A stretch of DNA of 64,000 nt, taken from NCBI GenBank assembly GCA_020726505.1, contig JAHLEZ010000011.1, positions 744,001 to 808,000 on the forward strand, in the 5' to 3' direction. Both the position numbers and the translations under genes were made by a program. The notes under the pieces were generated by a model, which was not told where the DNA came from, did no database searches, and saw nothing but the letters and a program-made list of their open reading frames with translations. This DNA comes from Leptodontidium sp. MPI-SDFR-AT-0119. Lineage: Eukaryota; Ascomycota; Leotiomycetes; Helotiales; Leptodontidiaceae. Shown here piece by piece: positions 37,937 to 49,038 of the stretch. The stretch's first letter is position 1. Each line of letters starts with the position of its first letter.

Positions 37937-39959
37937 AATGAGAGAATGAGAGAAGTGAGAAGTTCTAAGGGATTAGTAAATTTTGAAGAGGATGTACTGA
38001 GATGCTCAGTGAAATGAGCTTGGCTTAGAGGATCAAAAGTATGCGTCCCACATAGTCCTCTTATACTTGATCGCAACGAGATTGACCTGTCTATCGCCGT
38101 CAAAATCGTCAAGACTCTACAAGACAATATTGCAGCAGACTTCAAATAAGCATCGAAACTATGATGAACTCGTTTCGGATAAGTATAAACCGTGTGAAGG
38201 AAACCTGTTCATTGAACCACACTTGAAGGATCAGCGTGGTCAAGCATTTGCATATGCTGGTGTGTTTGGTGCAGAGGAAGCTGTGCCAAGTATCGACGGT
38301 TTGTCAGGTATAAACGTGATATATGGCAGATATTGACTTGGGCTTGTTACAGGTTATAAAGCCAACGTAATGCAACGAGAAGACTTCACATCTGTCGCTT
38401 AAGAAGCTGTAAAGTAGGTAATGGAGAACCTGAGAAATGTACTCAACTGCTGAGATATTTGAGTTGGATTGGACTGTGACCGTATAAATGAGAGGGTTTT
38501 CGGCCTATTCACTCTTACTCTTACTTCTATGACTATTGACCAACTTTACTCAACATTCTGGCAGGGTCTGAACTGGTCCTCCTAGTTCTTCGATGTTAAG
38601 AACTGATACTCTTACTTATGAGTTATCATAAATCGGTCCAACATCTCGAATTCCTACTTCGTGTCTGACTATACCTTTGCAGCTTGCAGCATGCATAAGA
38701 TCTGGTGATACTTGACGATATCAAATGCCCCACATCTACCCCCCCGAAGGTGGAAGCGAGCGGGTAAATACTCACTCACGTGGAACTCAATACGGGGTCC
38801 ACGGGCCGTTCCCTCATCTATCTTAGACTTTTAGTAGCAATCTATCTTGATACAAGACCAAGCTTGTACAGGGGAGAGACGATGGTGGCAAGAGGCAATC
38901 AGGATGCCTAGGTACCTAGGTACATTTCGAGGATGGCATTCAAGATCATTCACTAAGCGAACCCTACCCTGAATCATTTCGGCTCTCAGCCTCTCCTCCG
39001 GCTGATATATTTTTCACTCCGCAAAGTAAACTTCCACAACTCAAATGCTACCCCTCCTCCATTTCTTCTCCGCGTTCTCCTGCGCTAGCGCTGCAAGGTA
39101 GCATACCATCACCGGCTGTCTGCGCCTGTTCTGGAGCCCAATATACGCATCCGAGATGGCGGGCCATACAATTGCGGTTGGCTCCATATGAGCAATGCCT
39201 TTTTCGGACCACAAGTAGCATGAAACGGTGAATAGTTCTTCCATTATTTAATGTTTTGAGCATCATTTTTTCCATTTATTGAAGTATCATTTCTTTGCAT
39301 TAGGCCCCGATCTTGAGCTTGCAGATGCCAGGCGTCCATGTTCTACCCAATCGCAATATCAAGCTACTGGTGGGCTTGGAACTCCAATTTCATCACAAGA
39401 CATGCTATATGTACTTTTTGTCGGACCACATCTCCCTAGGTTCCGTAACAAGACAGGGAGGAAGTCTAAGTTGGGCATCATGGTGGGGTGCAGGGTGGCT
39501 TGCAAGCCACCATGGAATGCCTCCTTCTGACATTTGACAAGGTGCGGCTCGCTCCTGAATTCGATCATTACCACGAGTTCTTCGAACGAAAACAAGGACT
39601 CCTCGCATACTATTCCGTCTGGCTTCTCCACTTCTCCCCCTGCCAATTTGGCGTTACTTTCTTCATTCGTCCCATGTTCGCAAACCTAGATCTGTCAGCA
39701 GCCAGTTGAATCTCAGGTGTGCCTGCGAAGTGGATCTCAATATTCACAGCGGCTTCACCAACTCAATATTAGCTCTTGGAACTTCTCAGGCTATTCGGAA
39801 CATCTGGCAGGTCGGCCGTGATGCTCCGGAATCATACCTACTCTTGAAGTGGCAATCCGACTAAGCCACCGGAAGCCCTTCATATAAAGGATGTGGCTTC
39901 GTCTTCTTTTTTTCTCTTTCGTCAGAGATATCCAACTTTCCTCACATCACTTCTCAATT
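37937..39959. promoter_or_regulatory. Shared divergent upstream region, AA9 (-) and GH6 (+)
   Basis: This 2-kb spacer holds the promoters of two secreted cellulolytic genes transcribed in opposite directions, so common regulatory elements are possible. A TATAAAG lies at 39883-39889. A TCACGTGG lies at about 38776. I did not find a clear GGCTAAA (XlnR-type) or CGG-N5-CCG (CLR-type) site by eye. No gene is supported. Confidence 0.45.
39883..39889 (+). promoter_or_regulatory. TATA box of the GH6 gene
   Basis: TATAAAG lies 71 bp before the start codon of the GH6 gene, a normal spacing for a highly expressed fungal gene. Confidence 0.6.
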
Positions 39960-41527
39960 ATGACTTTGAAGAACGCTCTCCTCGCCGCTGCGGCGCTTGT
40001 ATCAACTGTCAGTGCTCAATCTGGAGCATATGGACAATGTAAGCTAGAATATCTCATCGCAATGTGAAAGATTCTAACAATGCCAAGGTGGTGGACAAGA
40101 TTGGACGGGAGCTACGACATGTGTTGCTGGATACTATTGCAGTTATGGAAACCCATGGTACTCTCAATGTCTTCCTGGTTCACCTCCAGCTGGGACGACT
40201 TCGACCGCAGCAACAACTCCACCTACCAGTGTTGGGGGGACTACTTCAAAGTCTTCCACATCATCGAAGCCGGCCACAGTTACGACTAGCTCTGGAGGAA
40301 CACCAACAACCAGCAATGCTCCAGGCGGAACGACTGTGGCAGCAAGCGGTAACCCCTTTTCTGGTGTTGCACTTTACGCAAATCCGTACTATGCTTCAGA
40401 AATTAGTGCATATGCCATTCCATCCCTCACTGGAGCAATGGCCACCAAGGCTGCCTCGGTTGCCAAAGTGCCTACTTTCGTCTGGCTAGACACAATGTCG
40501 AAGGTTCCATTGATGGGGACTTTCCTTTCTAACATCAGGGCTTTGAATACTGCTGGCGCGAGCCCAAAGGTTGCAGGCACTTTTGTTGTCTACGATCTAC
40601 CAGATCGTGATTGCGCGGCATTGGCTTCAAACGGTGAATACTCAATCGCCAATGGAGGTGTTGCCAACTACAAAAAGTACATCGATGCCATCAAGGCTCT
40701 GCTTGTTACATATTCTGATGTCAAGGTCATTCTTGTCATTGGTAAGTCAAGTCAAATGTCTCTCCCAAACAGAATTCTGATTAGCATATAGAACCTGATT
40801 CCCTCGCCAATTTGGTCACCAACATGAATGTTGCCAAATGCTCTGGCGCAGCAGCTGCTTACAAGGAGTGCACCACCTATGCAATCCAGCAGTTGAACCT
40901 CCCAAACGTTGCAATGTATCTTGACGCAGGACATGCTGGATGGCTTGGATGGCCCGCCAACATCGGACCCGCCGCAACCCTCTTTGGAGATCTCTACAAG
41001 GCAGCTGGCAGCCCTTCGCAGGTTCGAGGTCTTGCCACCAATGTTGCTAACTACAACGCTTGGAGTATCGCCACTTGCCCATCATACACTCAGGGCAACT
41101 CCAACTGTGACGAAGTCAGATACGTCAATGCACTTGCCCCTCTTCTGACAGCTGCTGGCTTCCCCGCCCACTTCATTACGGATACTGGCCGCAGTGGAAA
41201 GCAGCCAACTGGTCAAATTGCATGGGGAGACTGGTGCAACATCAAGGGTACTGGCTTTGGTCTTCGCCCAACAGCCGACACTGGAAGTGCTCTTGCGGAT
41301 GCTTTCGTCTGGGTCAAGCCAGGTGGAGAGTGCGATGTGAGTCTGAAAGAACTCCGGGTCAATGATACCGTTTAGCTGACATGAAATAGGGAACTTCCAA
41401 CACAACTGCTGTACGATACGATGCAACCTGCGGTCGTGAGGCGGCTCTCCAGCCTGCGCCTGAGGCGGGAACTTGGTTCGAAGCCTATTTCGAGCAACTA
41501 TTGACCAATGCCAACCCAGCATTCTAA
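39960..41527 (+). CDS. cel6A: Cellobiohydrolase II, CBM1-GH6
   Basis: Four exons (39960-40038, 40088-40741, 40792-41336, 41390-41527) give 471 residues, the same length as Trichoderma reesei Cel6A. A signal peptide (about 1-19) is followed by an N-terminal fungal cellulose-binding module with its cysteines and aromatics ([25 protein letters not shown]), a Ser/Thr/Pro linker (about 65-108) and the GH6 domain. The catalytic acid aspartate is D247 ([11 protein letters not shown]) and the pKa-modifying aspartate is D201 (DLPDRDCAA); both are offset by 26 from the Trichoderma numbering (221 and 175). The C-terminus has the tunnel segments [14 protein letters not shown] and FEAYFEQLL. The enzyme releases cellobiose from the non-reducing ends of crystalline cellulose. 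Nothing looks broken. Confidence 0.97.
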
Positions 41528-42709
41528 GAATAAAGCACTGATCTCTTGTGTATACAAAAGTCTCATCCAGTGGATTGAGATAGAAGGATTCAAAATTTCG
41601 AGGGTCAACTAAAACTTTGTACATACGTTCTCTTCTAGTATATATATATATATTAAATCATGGGGTTTTTACAATTACACTCTTTCAATCACTGGGACCA
41701 AGCTTTGAGGAGAGTCAAATTCGTCTCCAGTGAATCGATAATTTTGCTCTTGCTCTCTTTATTACATCCATGGATCAGACTCTGTATTTCAAGTTTTGAA
41801 ATTTCTAACGGGACAAATTTTTTTCAGGTAGAACCCGATTACTTACAAGCGCTCTCTCCTTCACTTCTTCGTCTCGGTCTTCGACACTTGTCTATCGATT
41901 TAAAATGGCCGTCATCGGCAGCAGTGAATTCAACACAAGCTGGACAGAGTCACCTCCACCCACTTCCTTTGGCTTTGAACGTTGTAATCGCAGTATTAAA
42001 CTACCAAGAACAATATTCTTTATCAAAGAAATATCTCTCGAGAGTTCCAGGTATGCTCCGCTCAGGTGTCGTCAGATTATACTTTAACCAACAACTCAGG
42101 TGCTGAGCCGCAAAGGTACAGTACAGTGTCATGACCACACCATTGGAGCCATCTAAAACATATCATATCTACCAGGGTATGCCCAAAATCAGGTACTTCA
42201 TTTATCCCTTCCCCAGAAAATCACTCTCTGAGAGAATATCAGGATAACCAAGTCCTTGGCGACTCTCTCGGTTACCATGGCTCCCGTCAATTGAGCCTCA
42301 GCAACACTGAACCAGAGGGCACTGAAGACTTCCAGCACGCTCAACACAATATCGATATATTAAGATCTCTACAGCCTCGACACTTACTGGTTAGAATTTT
42401 GCTTGCAATGGCATTCGGCAACCAGGATCCTCCACGATGACTAGGTTTCAGAGTGTGGGGGATTCAGCCTCGAGGTTCGGTACTTCGACGATACCTTCAA
42501 GGTGCAGATTCTGCCAGAAAGGTTCTGTGAAGTCCACCACGCATTTATGCTCAACTACCGGGCTTGTCACTTCATCAGAGGGTTACTTCGTCCCATTTGG
42601 CTGTCGATGATTCGGAACCGGTTATAGCTGTGCCTGCCCCGGTGAAAATAAAGTTGGGCGTATCAACACTTTTGTCTCCGCTTGACTTTGGGAAATTTAG
42701 ACACAAAAC
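41528..42709. other. Spacer between GH6 and GH131 genes
   Basis: These 1182 bp contain the third copy of the dispersed 21-bp motif (41707-41727) and the GH131 promoter. Short frames around 41.9-42.6 kb were not recognised. Confidence 0.5.
41707..41727 (+). repeat. Dispersed 21-bp motif, copy 3
   Basis: GAGGAGAGT is followed by CAAATTCGTCTC, identical to copy 1 at 18 of 21 positions. It lies 180 bp beyond the GH6 stop codon. Confidence 0.5.
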
Positions 42710-43742
42710 ATGTTGCTGGCCTTATTCACTCTGGCTGCGCTGCTGAACTCAATATTAGGTACGTCTGTACCGCAAACAGAACGGTCAAACGCTAACCAAT
42801 ACGAAGCTGCTATTCTCTGGGATGGAAGATTCACTGCAGACACGATTCCTACAATCAGTAGCTGGAGCTAGTCCAAACAAAAGGGACCCTATCAATGGTA
42901 TATACACGACAATGGAGCCACTTCGAAATATATCTCCACATCCGCATCATATAAGAATCCAGCATCCAGCGACGCGTTGGGGTTGAAACTCACAATCGAC
43001 AATACGGCAAAATGGAACGGCGACATGTGGAGGACAGAGTTGATCCCGCAAACTACGGCTGCTATCAATAAAGGGAAGGTGATCTACCATTCCAGTGTCA
43101 TGCATACTTCGACGAATGCACCAAACCCGGCCTTTGAACACCAGGTGTGTTTCTTGTGGGTACTTTCGTCGAAGTTTGGGGCACTGTTCTTACCTATCTC
43201 TTCATAGCGAATCCCACTTTACTGAATTGAAGTTCGGATGGATCAGTGAGTCGTAGCCTTCAAAGAGTGGTGTGGAAGTGAAATGCTAACTTGGAGAAGA
43301 TGGTCAAGCAACAACCACTCCAGATCCAATGCTTCGATGGTACGCTGGTAGCCAATCAAGATGGAATACGAACTTCACTGCTGATGGTATGTTTTGCTAA
43401 AGATTCATACGGTATGGAAAGTAGCTGACATTGTCAAAGTCTGGCACAATGTTGCATTTGGTATCGATTTTGGGGCAGGCAGCGTTACATTCTATCACTC
43501 TACCGGTGCAGACCCCCTAGTACAAACCGCTGGTCCGATTTCTACAAGCACATCATCGGTAAGAGAACTTACCTCGCTTCCATATCGATGCTGACTTCTG
43601 ATAGGATGGAGCGGATTGGCATCTGGGAGTTCTAAGACTATCAAAATCCGGGGTCAGCGACGGCGGAGCAATAGATTGGTATTACAGCGGGGTGTATATC
43701 GAGAGCGGAACTCTAGCCACGTCTGTTTCAGGGTCAGCATAG
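42710..43742 (+). pseudogene. GH131 beta-glucanase gene with one premature TAG
   Basis: Six exons (42710-42758, 42807-43155, 43208-43245, 43300-43386, 43440-43558, 43605-43742) read cleanly through 259 codons except for a TAG at codon 38 (42869-42871). It starts with a signal peptide (MLLALFTLAALLNSILA) and continues AILWDGRF, KGPYQWYIHDN, WNGDMWRTELIPQTTA, FFESHFTELKFGW, LRWYAGSQSRWNTNF, VWHNVAFGIDF, FYHSTGADPL, DGADWHLGVLRL and FYSGVYIES-like YYSGVYIES. This is the GH131 pattern, a fungal exo/endo beta-1,3/1,6 and beta-1,4 glucanase family. The stop replaces a tryptophan conserved in the family (WSW before GPY), so TGG became TAG. All splice sites and the rest of the frame are intact, which points to a young lesion, a strain-specific loss, or a sequence error. 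Confidence 0.85.
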
Positions 43743-44588
43743 AAAGCTACAATACATCAATTTAACGGATGAGCGGGAGGTTTGCCAGTGAGCAGCCCAT
43801 GGAACCGCAGAGGTACCTGCTTGAACCCCGATATTAGGCAGGCGGAATGTCCCTCCATCTCTTCATCTATTTCCTTCGCCACACACTAGACTTTCCAGGC
43901 GGCCAAGGAAACCAAACAGCTGACCCCCAATGTAAACGGAACAAATGCCCACTCAACTACAAACACATGCATGATCGAATCAGATGACTGATCGCGGGGG
44001 AGACTTGCCTTTCAAGGGGGCCCCTACAACCCCGGACAACCTTCTGCCGATAATGCGGCATGTAAAGAGCCGGAGCGAACGTCCTTTCATTTGTGGCATT
44101 CAGAAGGATCGATCTGGGGTATTGGCGGAGGAGTTGCGTCCGGAAAATCTGGACCTGCAGGTGTGATGGCACCGAGGAGCCTTTCAGGAACAGTGTGGCA
44201 TTGGAGAGTGGAGGGGTACGCGAGGTTAAGCGAGGTTGACTTTCTCCCCCTTGAGTACCCCCCGCATACGGCCCTTCTTTGTCTACCAAATCTGGGGAAG
44301 TTTGGAGGCGAGCCTCGTTTGTCTGTGTTGTACAAACTTGCATCAACTCGTGCAGAGTGAAGACACTATTGTAGCTTCATTCGGATAGACATCCGGGAAT
44401 AGGAGGCCTCGCTTTATCCAGGATGACGAAGAGCAAGACGACTATTCCTTGGGAGCGGCAAGGAAATGAGATTTTCAACTAGCTTTACTGATGAATAGTA
44501 GTTATCCTAAAGAGAAAGACTATAGCACCGGGAATGAAGATTTGTATATCACTCGAATGCGAAGGTCATGAACGACCCTAATCCTGAG

Positions 44589-44606
44589 GGTGTACCGCGG
44601 TACACC
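44589..44606. promoter_or_regulatory. Perfect 18-bp palindrome, possible regulator binding site
   Basis: GGTGTACCGCGGTACACC equals its own reverse complement. It contains CCGCGG at the centre, so it has the inverted CGG/CCG triplets that Zn2Cys6 regulators bind, and is followed by CCGGTCCG. It lies 46 bp before the TATA box and about 150 bp before the GH5 start codon. Confidence 0.6.
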
Positions 44607-44651
44607 GGTCCGCCAAGCTCCCCTGCCCTTGCTGAACAAAGAAGTTTTAGA

Positions 44652-44658
44652 TATAAAA
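44652..44658 (+). promoter_or_regulatory. TATA box of the GH5 gene
   Basis: TATAAAA lies 97 bp before the start codon of the GH5 gene. Confidence 0.6.
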
Positions 44659-44754
44659 GCTTGTATAAACAAGCCCTGGCGCCTGAGATTATTTTTGATA
44701 CTCGGCTCTCATTCCCCATCTCTGAACTGTGATTCCAAAATCCAGAATCAGACA

Positions 44755-46361
44755 ATGAAATTCTCAACTTTTTCAGGAGTTGCCCTTGTTAGCGCTGTTT
44801 CTTCCCAGCAGACGCCGTATGGACAATGTATGACTTCTCAATCAATGAGTGGGACTTATACTGACGAGAGTAGGTGGCGGTATTACTTGGACTGGAGCAA
44901 CGACTTGTACTGCTGGATGGACTTGCACTTATGGGAATGAATACTACTCTCAGTGTCTCCCTGGAAGCAGTCCTCCCGGTGAGTGTTTATATATCTTCAT
45001 AAATATGTAACATGTATGTTGACAACAAAGCAGCCAGCTCGTCTTCAACTTCAAAGACAGCCAGTACTCTATCAACTTTGATATCATCTTCCTCCACGAA
45101 GTCAACAACTTCCTCCACTACTCCAGCACCCAGCGCATCAGCAATAGGAAAAGTCCAATACGGTACGCCCTCGAAATTCTTCACTACTGCAACCTAAAGT
45201 AAACATCTAACACTAAGCACAGCGGGCGTAAACATCGCAGGTTTCGACTTCGGATGCCTCACCGACGGCAGCCAAAACACAGCGAACGTCTACCCACCCC
45301 TCTCCTCTCTCGGCGGGCCAGACGGTATCGGCCAAATGACACACTTCATCAAAGACGACAACATGAATATCTTCCGGCTCCCAGTCGGCTGGCAATTCCT
45401 CGTCGCCAATAACCTAGGCGGTACACTCGACCCTACCAACCTCGCCAAATACGATCAACTGGTCCAGGGCTGCTTAGCGACAGGCGCGAGCTGTATTATT
45501 GACATTCATAATTACGCGAGGTGGAATGGTGGGATTATCGGCCAGGGCGGACCTACCGATGCGCAGTTTGCGAGTTTGTGGACTCAACTCGCTGTGAAGT
45601 ATAAGGGGAACTCGAAGATTATATTCGGATTGATGAATGAGCCACATGATGTGGATATCAACAGATGGGCGACTACTGTGCAAGTCGTGGTGACAGCTAT
45701 CAGAAACGCGGGTGCGACTTCTCAAACGCGTAAGTCACCACCAATTTTCGGACATTAGCGTCCCTGGCCCGAAACTGAATTGCTAACATGGCATGAACCA
45801 GTTCTCCTCCCAGGAAACGAGTGGACGTCCGCCGGATCCTTCGTCTCCAACGGCTCAGGCGCAGCGCTCATGAAAGTGACGAACCCAGATGGGGGTACTA
45901 CTGGTCTGATTTTCGACGTCCATAAGTATCTCGACAGCGATAATTCCGGGACCCACTCAGAATGCGTGACTGACAATGTATCCGGAGCTTTTCAACCATT
46001 GGCGACGTGGCTAAGGGCGAATAAGCGCCAGGCTATGCTTACGGAGACGGGTGGTGGGAATGTTGCGTCTTGTACGCAGTACATGTGCAAACAGGTTGCG
46101 TTCTTGAAGTATGTTGCTCATCCTTGCTGAGATGGGATGAGGTGTTTCGGAAGCTGATAGAGACCAGCGCGAACAGTGATGTGTACCTCGCGTACGTGGG
46201 GTGGGGTGCGGGGTCTTTTGACTCGACTTATAGTAAGTAGCTCCCCATCTTGTTGTACAAACAGTAGTATTGATGGTGAAATAGTCTTGACTGAGACACC
46301 CAACGGAGGTGGATCGAACTGGCAGGACACTTTGCTTGTGAAGTCTTGCCTTGCGAGATAG
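44755..46361 (+). CDS. Endo-beta-1,4-glucanase, CBM1-GH5
   Basis: Seven exons (44755-44827, 44874-44978, 45031-45162, 45223-45729, 45802-46108, 46168-46232, 46285-46361) give 421 residues. The order is signal peptide (about 1-17), CBM1 ([25 protein letters not shown]), a Ser/Thr linker (about 62-95) and a GH5 domain of the fungal EGII type. The acid/base glutamate is E243 (GLMNEPHD) and the nucleophile is E354 (LTETGGGN). [25 protein letters not shown] and [15 protein letters not shown] are conserved parts, the last rebuilt across an intron. The enzyme cuts internal bonds of amorphous cellulose. Intron 2 ends in a tandem AAGCAG acceptor, so two forms differing by one alanine in the linker are possible. 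With the neighbouring GH6 and AA9 genes it makes a near-complete cellulase set. Confidence 0.96.
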
Positions 46362-46699
46362 ATCAATAGCTGATTTCATGGAACAAGAATATACGAGGGA
46401 GATGGAGGTACAAAAGCTCGCAGAGGAGTTGTATAAAGAACCTTCGGCTCAATGCAGAAAGGATGAAGTTCAGAGCTTAATCTTAGCGCACTGTTAAGCT
46501 CAGAATGAAATGCAGGCAAAGAGACAACGTGTATTCTGGCATAGTATCACAACCTATTGTGCTCTCCGAGTATGATCACAAAATAGAGGCTGGACCCACT
46601 TCTGAAATAGAGAAAAGACCTCATGTGAGACCGAGCAAACTCCAAACGCCATCCTTCCCATGGTATACCCCAACCCCCTAGTAGCCATACCACACCCCA
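46362..46699. other. Converging 3' flanks of GH5 and SRAP genes
   Basis: These 338 bp mark the right edge of the cellulase block. No gene is seen. Confidence 0.6.
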
Positions 46700-48082
46700 T
46701 CACTTCCCAAAGAAACTCGTAATCTTCTGACTGCCCTTATCCTTGCCCGTAGCCTTCGACGGGCTTGCAGTATTATTGCTCGTAGCACTCTTCATCTTGC
46801 GGGTAGATTTCGCCGGAGTAACTGCTTTCGTCGGACTAGCAGATGTTCTCGAGACTTTCTTCGGTGGCTCCTCACTTGGTACGTCCTCTAATTCTCGTTT
46901 AATGCCTTGTTTTGACTCTTCTTTTGGGACTGGGAGGGGTGCGTTGTCTTCGGACCCGTTGTGATCGACTGTCGTACGGACTTCTCCTTCTTCATGCTTG
47001 ATTGGCGTCGTAGGAACTTCCTTCTTGACCTCTTTTTTTTCATCCTTGATCGTCTCCTCCTCCTCGGATTTAGTCTTGGCAGCCTTGGACTCCACTTTCG
47101 CCGTACCCTTCGCGAAGAAATTCGCAATATTCGACTTATTCTCACTACTCGCAACGGGAATGATGAAAGTAGGAGAATTGTTCCCCACTTTCCCTACTTC
47201 CTTGCTGACAGCATACACCTCGAGCTCACCATCATAGGGCTTCAGTAAGCTTTGCAGCTCCTTGGACCACGTGTATCTGCCAGGGTCAAGCCAAGTCCTC
47301 ATCTCCTCCGACCCATTCTCGAAAACGACAGGCATACGATCATGCAAGAACTTAAGTTGTTGATTGGAATCGGTCGTGATAATTGTGTATGTGTAGTGTT
47401 TCTCATCCGAACCTATGTCGCAAGTCAGCTACGACACATTGACAAGGCTGAAAGATCAAGGCCGTACGTACCTTCATACTGGACACAATCCCAAAGCCCA
47501 GCAACACACATCAACTGTCCATCCTTCCGCTTAATATAATGCGGGACCTTCTCCTTGCCTTTCTTCAACCACTCGTAGAAGCCCTGGAAGACAACCACGC
47601 AGCGTTTCTTCTGCTTCATGCTCGTCCACATCCCCTTGTTATCCAGTAACGAGTCATCTCGGCAATTGATCGTCTTCATCATAGATCCGTAGTCAGGGTT
47701 CCGTTTCGTCCAGAAAGGGATCAATCCCCATTTCATAGACTGCAATTTATACCGGACTTCGCCTTGCTCAGCTGAAGACTCTGGTGCTTCATTCGCATCG
47801 TCTTCTGTGACTTCCTCCTCGCCTTTTTTGTGTTGACGAGATCCCGCTCCATGGTCTGGTGTATCCGCGCGATAGACAAGCCCATGATAACCAGGAGCAA
47901 AGTTATAGCTTTGTCGGGGAGCATCGTCGGCATCGTCTGCTGGCGCATCGTAGACTGGCATTTGTGCATCCTCTAGGTATGCGCGGACCTGTTGAGGCCG
48001 CTTGATTCAGTTAGTGTGGTAATTACCTATAAAGAAATGATGACCTGAGACTTACAAGTGCCAATGCGTACCGCCCGCACAT
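46700..48082 (-). CDS. SRAP-domain protein, HMCES/YedK type abasic-site sensor
   Basis: Three exons (48056-48082, 47472-48000, 46700-47412) give 422 residues. Exon 1 encodes only MCGRYALAL, placing the catalytic cysteine at position 2, as required for the covalent link to abasic sites. Other SRAP landmarks are YNFAPGYHG, KWGLIPFWTK, INCRDDSL, VVFQGFYEWLKKG (active-site glutamate), and HDRMPVVF (active-site histidine). The domain ends near residue 245. The long Lys/Glu-rich tail ends GSQKITSFFGK, which resembles a PCNA-interacting PIP box (hydrophobic, then FF). HMCES-type proteins shield abasic sites in single-stranded DNA at replication forks as DNA-protein crosslinks; a PIP-like tail fits such a place of action. 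The acidic insert at about residues 50-85 is longer than in bacterial YedK. Confidence 0.93.
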
Positions 48083-49038
48083 TTTGTTTGTGTTTTGTGC
48101 TGTTACATGGCCGACGAGGCTGAAGGGTGAACAATTGAGGAGGTCCCGCGTCGTTCATCACGGTGTCAGGTGACCACAGAGCGATCTATTGAATGACGTC
48201 ACATTGAGTGCAGAGTTGCTCAAAAACTCAGCAAAATTGGAAGATTTTAGATCACACTTTAGTCCCAACTTGATAGCAAAGTACCTCCTACCTACATCTC
48301 ATTCTTCGTCCCAAAAGTTGATTTTCTTGCTCGATTCCACGTGCTGTTCCTGTCCTCGTTTAAGCTCCCTATTTCCTACCCCGCAATTTCGGGAAATCAA
48401 CCTTTTGAAAACCAACTGACCTAGCCTTAGCCTTGTTGCACGTCGCGTTTTAAAGGCATTACATTGTACATTAGAACTGTAGGTGGTGGATTGTGCTGTT
48501 GCACGTCGCTTTTTTCATGGCATGAGATCGTATATTGATAAGTTTCGTTTGATGATTTTGCCGGCTTGTTTTGCACCTGGCGGCTTTGCTTCTCCACAAA
48601 GACCGTGGGAGCTGTTTGAGGAGTGTACGGAGAGTATGGTGCGAACCGAAGGAATAGAGTGTGGAAGTAGCTATAGCTATAGCTTTCTTGCATCACGAAT
48701 GCTAGCTAAACAAGCTCGAAAAGTACAAAAGATACGCCCACTCCTAGCCTGCTCCCCCGGGGTATGTGCTAGCTATCCATCGCCAGGTAAAGTGTGTCCC
48801 AAAGCAAGAAAAACGCCAGATGGTGCTTTGCCAAGTCATGGCCCCGAACTCCATGCTCCTTAGCCATGAAAATCCCTCTTTCCTAGCAAGCAAAGTCGGA
48901 ACTGAAGTACACCATGTACGCCGACCCAATGGTTTATGCAAAGAGCCACTCCCATTTCCATGCAGAAAATCGAATCGAAAGCCCCAAGGAATGCTAAGGT
49001 TCAGCACATGAAATGGTGTAAAAAGATGTTCTCAATAC
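48083..49038. other. Spacer upstream of SRAP gene and 3' flank of SP-RING gene
   Basis: These 956 bp hold no supported gene. Two related tracts, each starting TTGCACGTCGC, lie about 67 bp apart (about 48435 and 48501), a weak direct repeat. A frame at 48483-48863 has no family features. Confidence 0.5.

Larger units (their letters stand above)
43743..44754. promoter_or_regulatory. Spacer and promoter of the GH5 gene
   Basis: These 1012 bp contain no recognisable gene; both strands were checked over 43.9-44.4 kb. The part next to GH5 holds a perfect 18-bp palindrome (44589-44606) and a TATAAAA (44652-44658). Confidence 0.55.

Noticed and set aside
42845..42890. An intron that would splice out the TAG in the GH131 gene
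   Set aside because: The only GT...AG pair around the stop is about 14 bp long, and the residues on both sides (SSWS and SKQKGPY) belong to one conserved segment.
34857..46361. Secondary-metabolite gene cluster
   Set aside because: No polyketide synthase, peptide synthetase, terpene synthase, P450 or tailoring gene is present; the block is purely carbohydrate-active.
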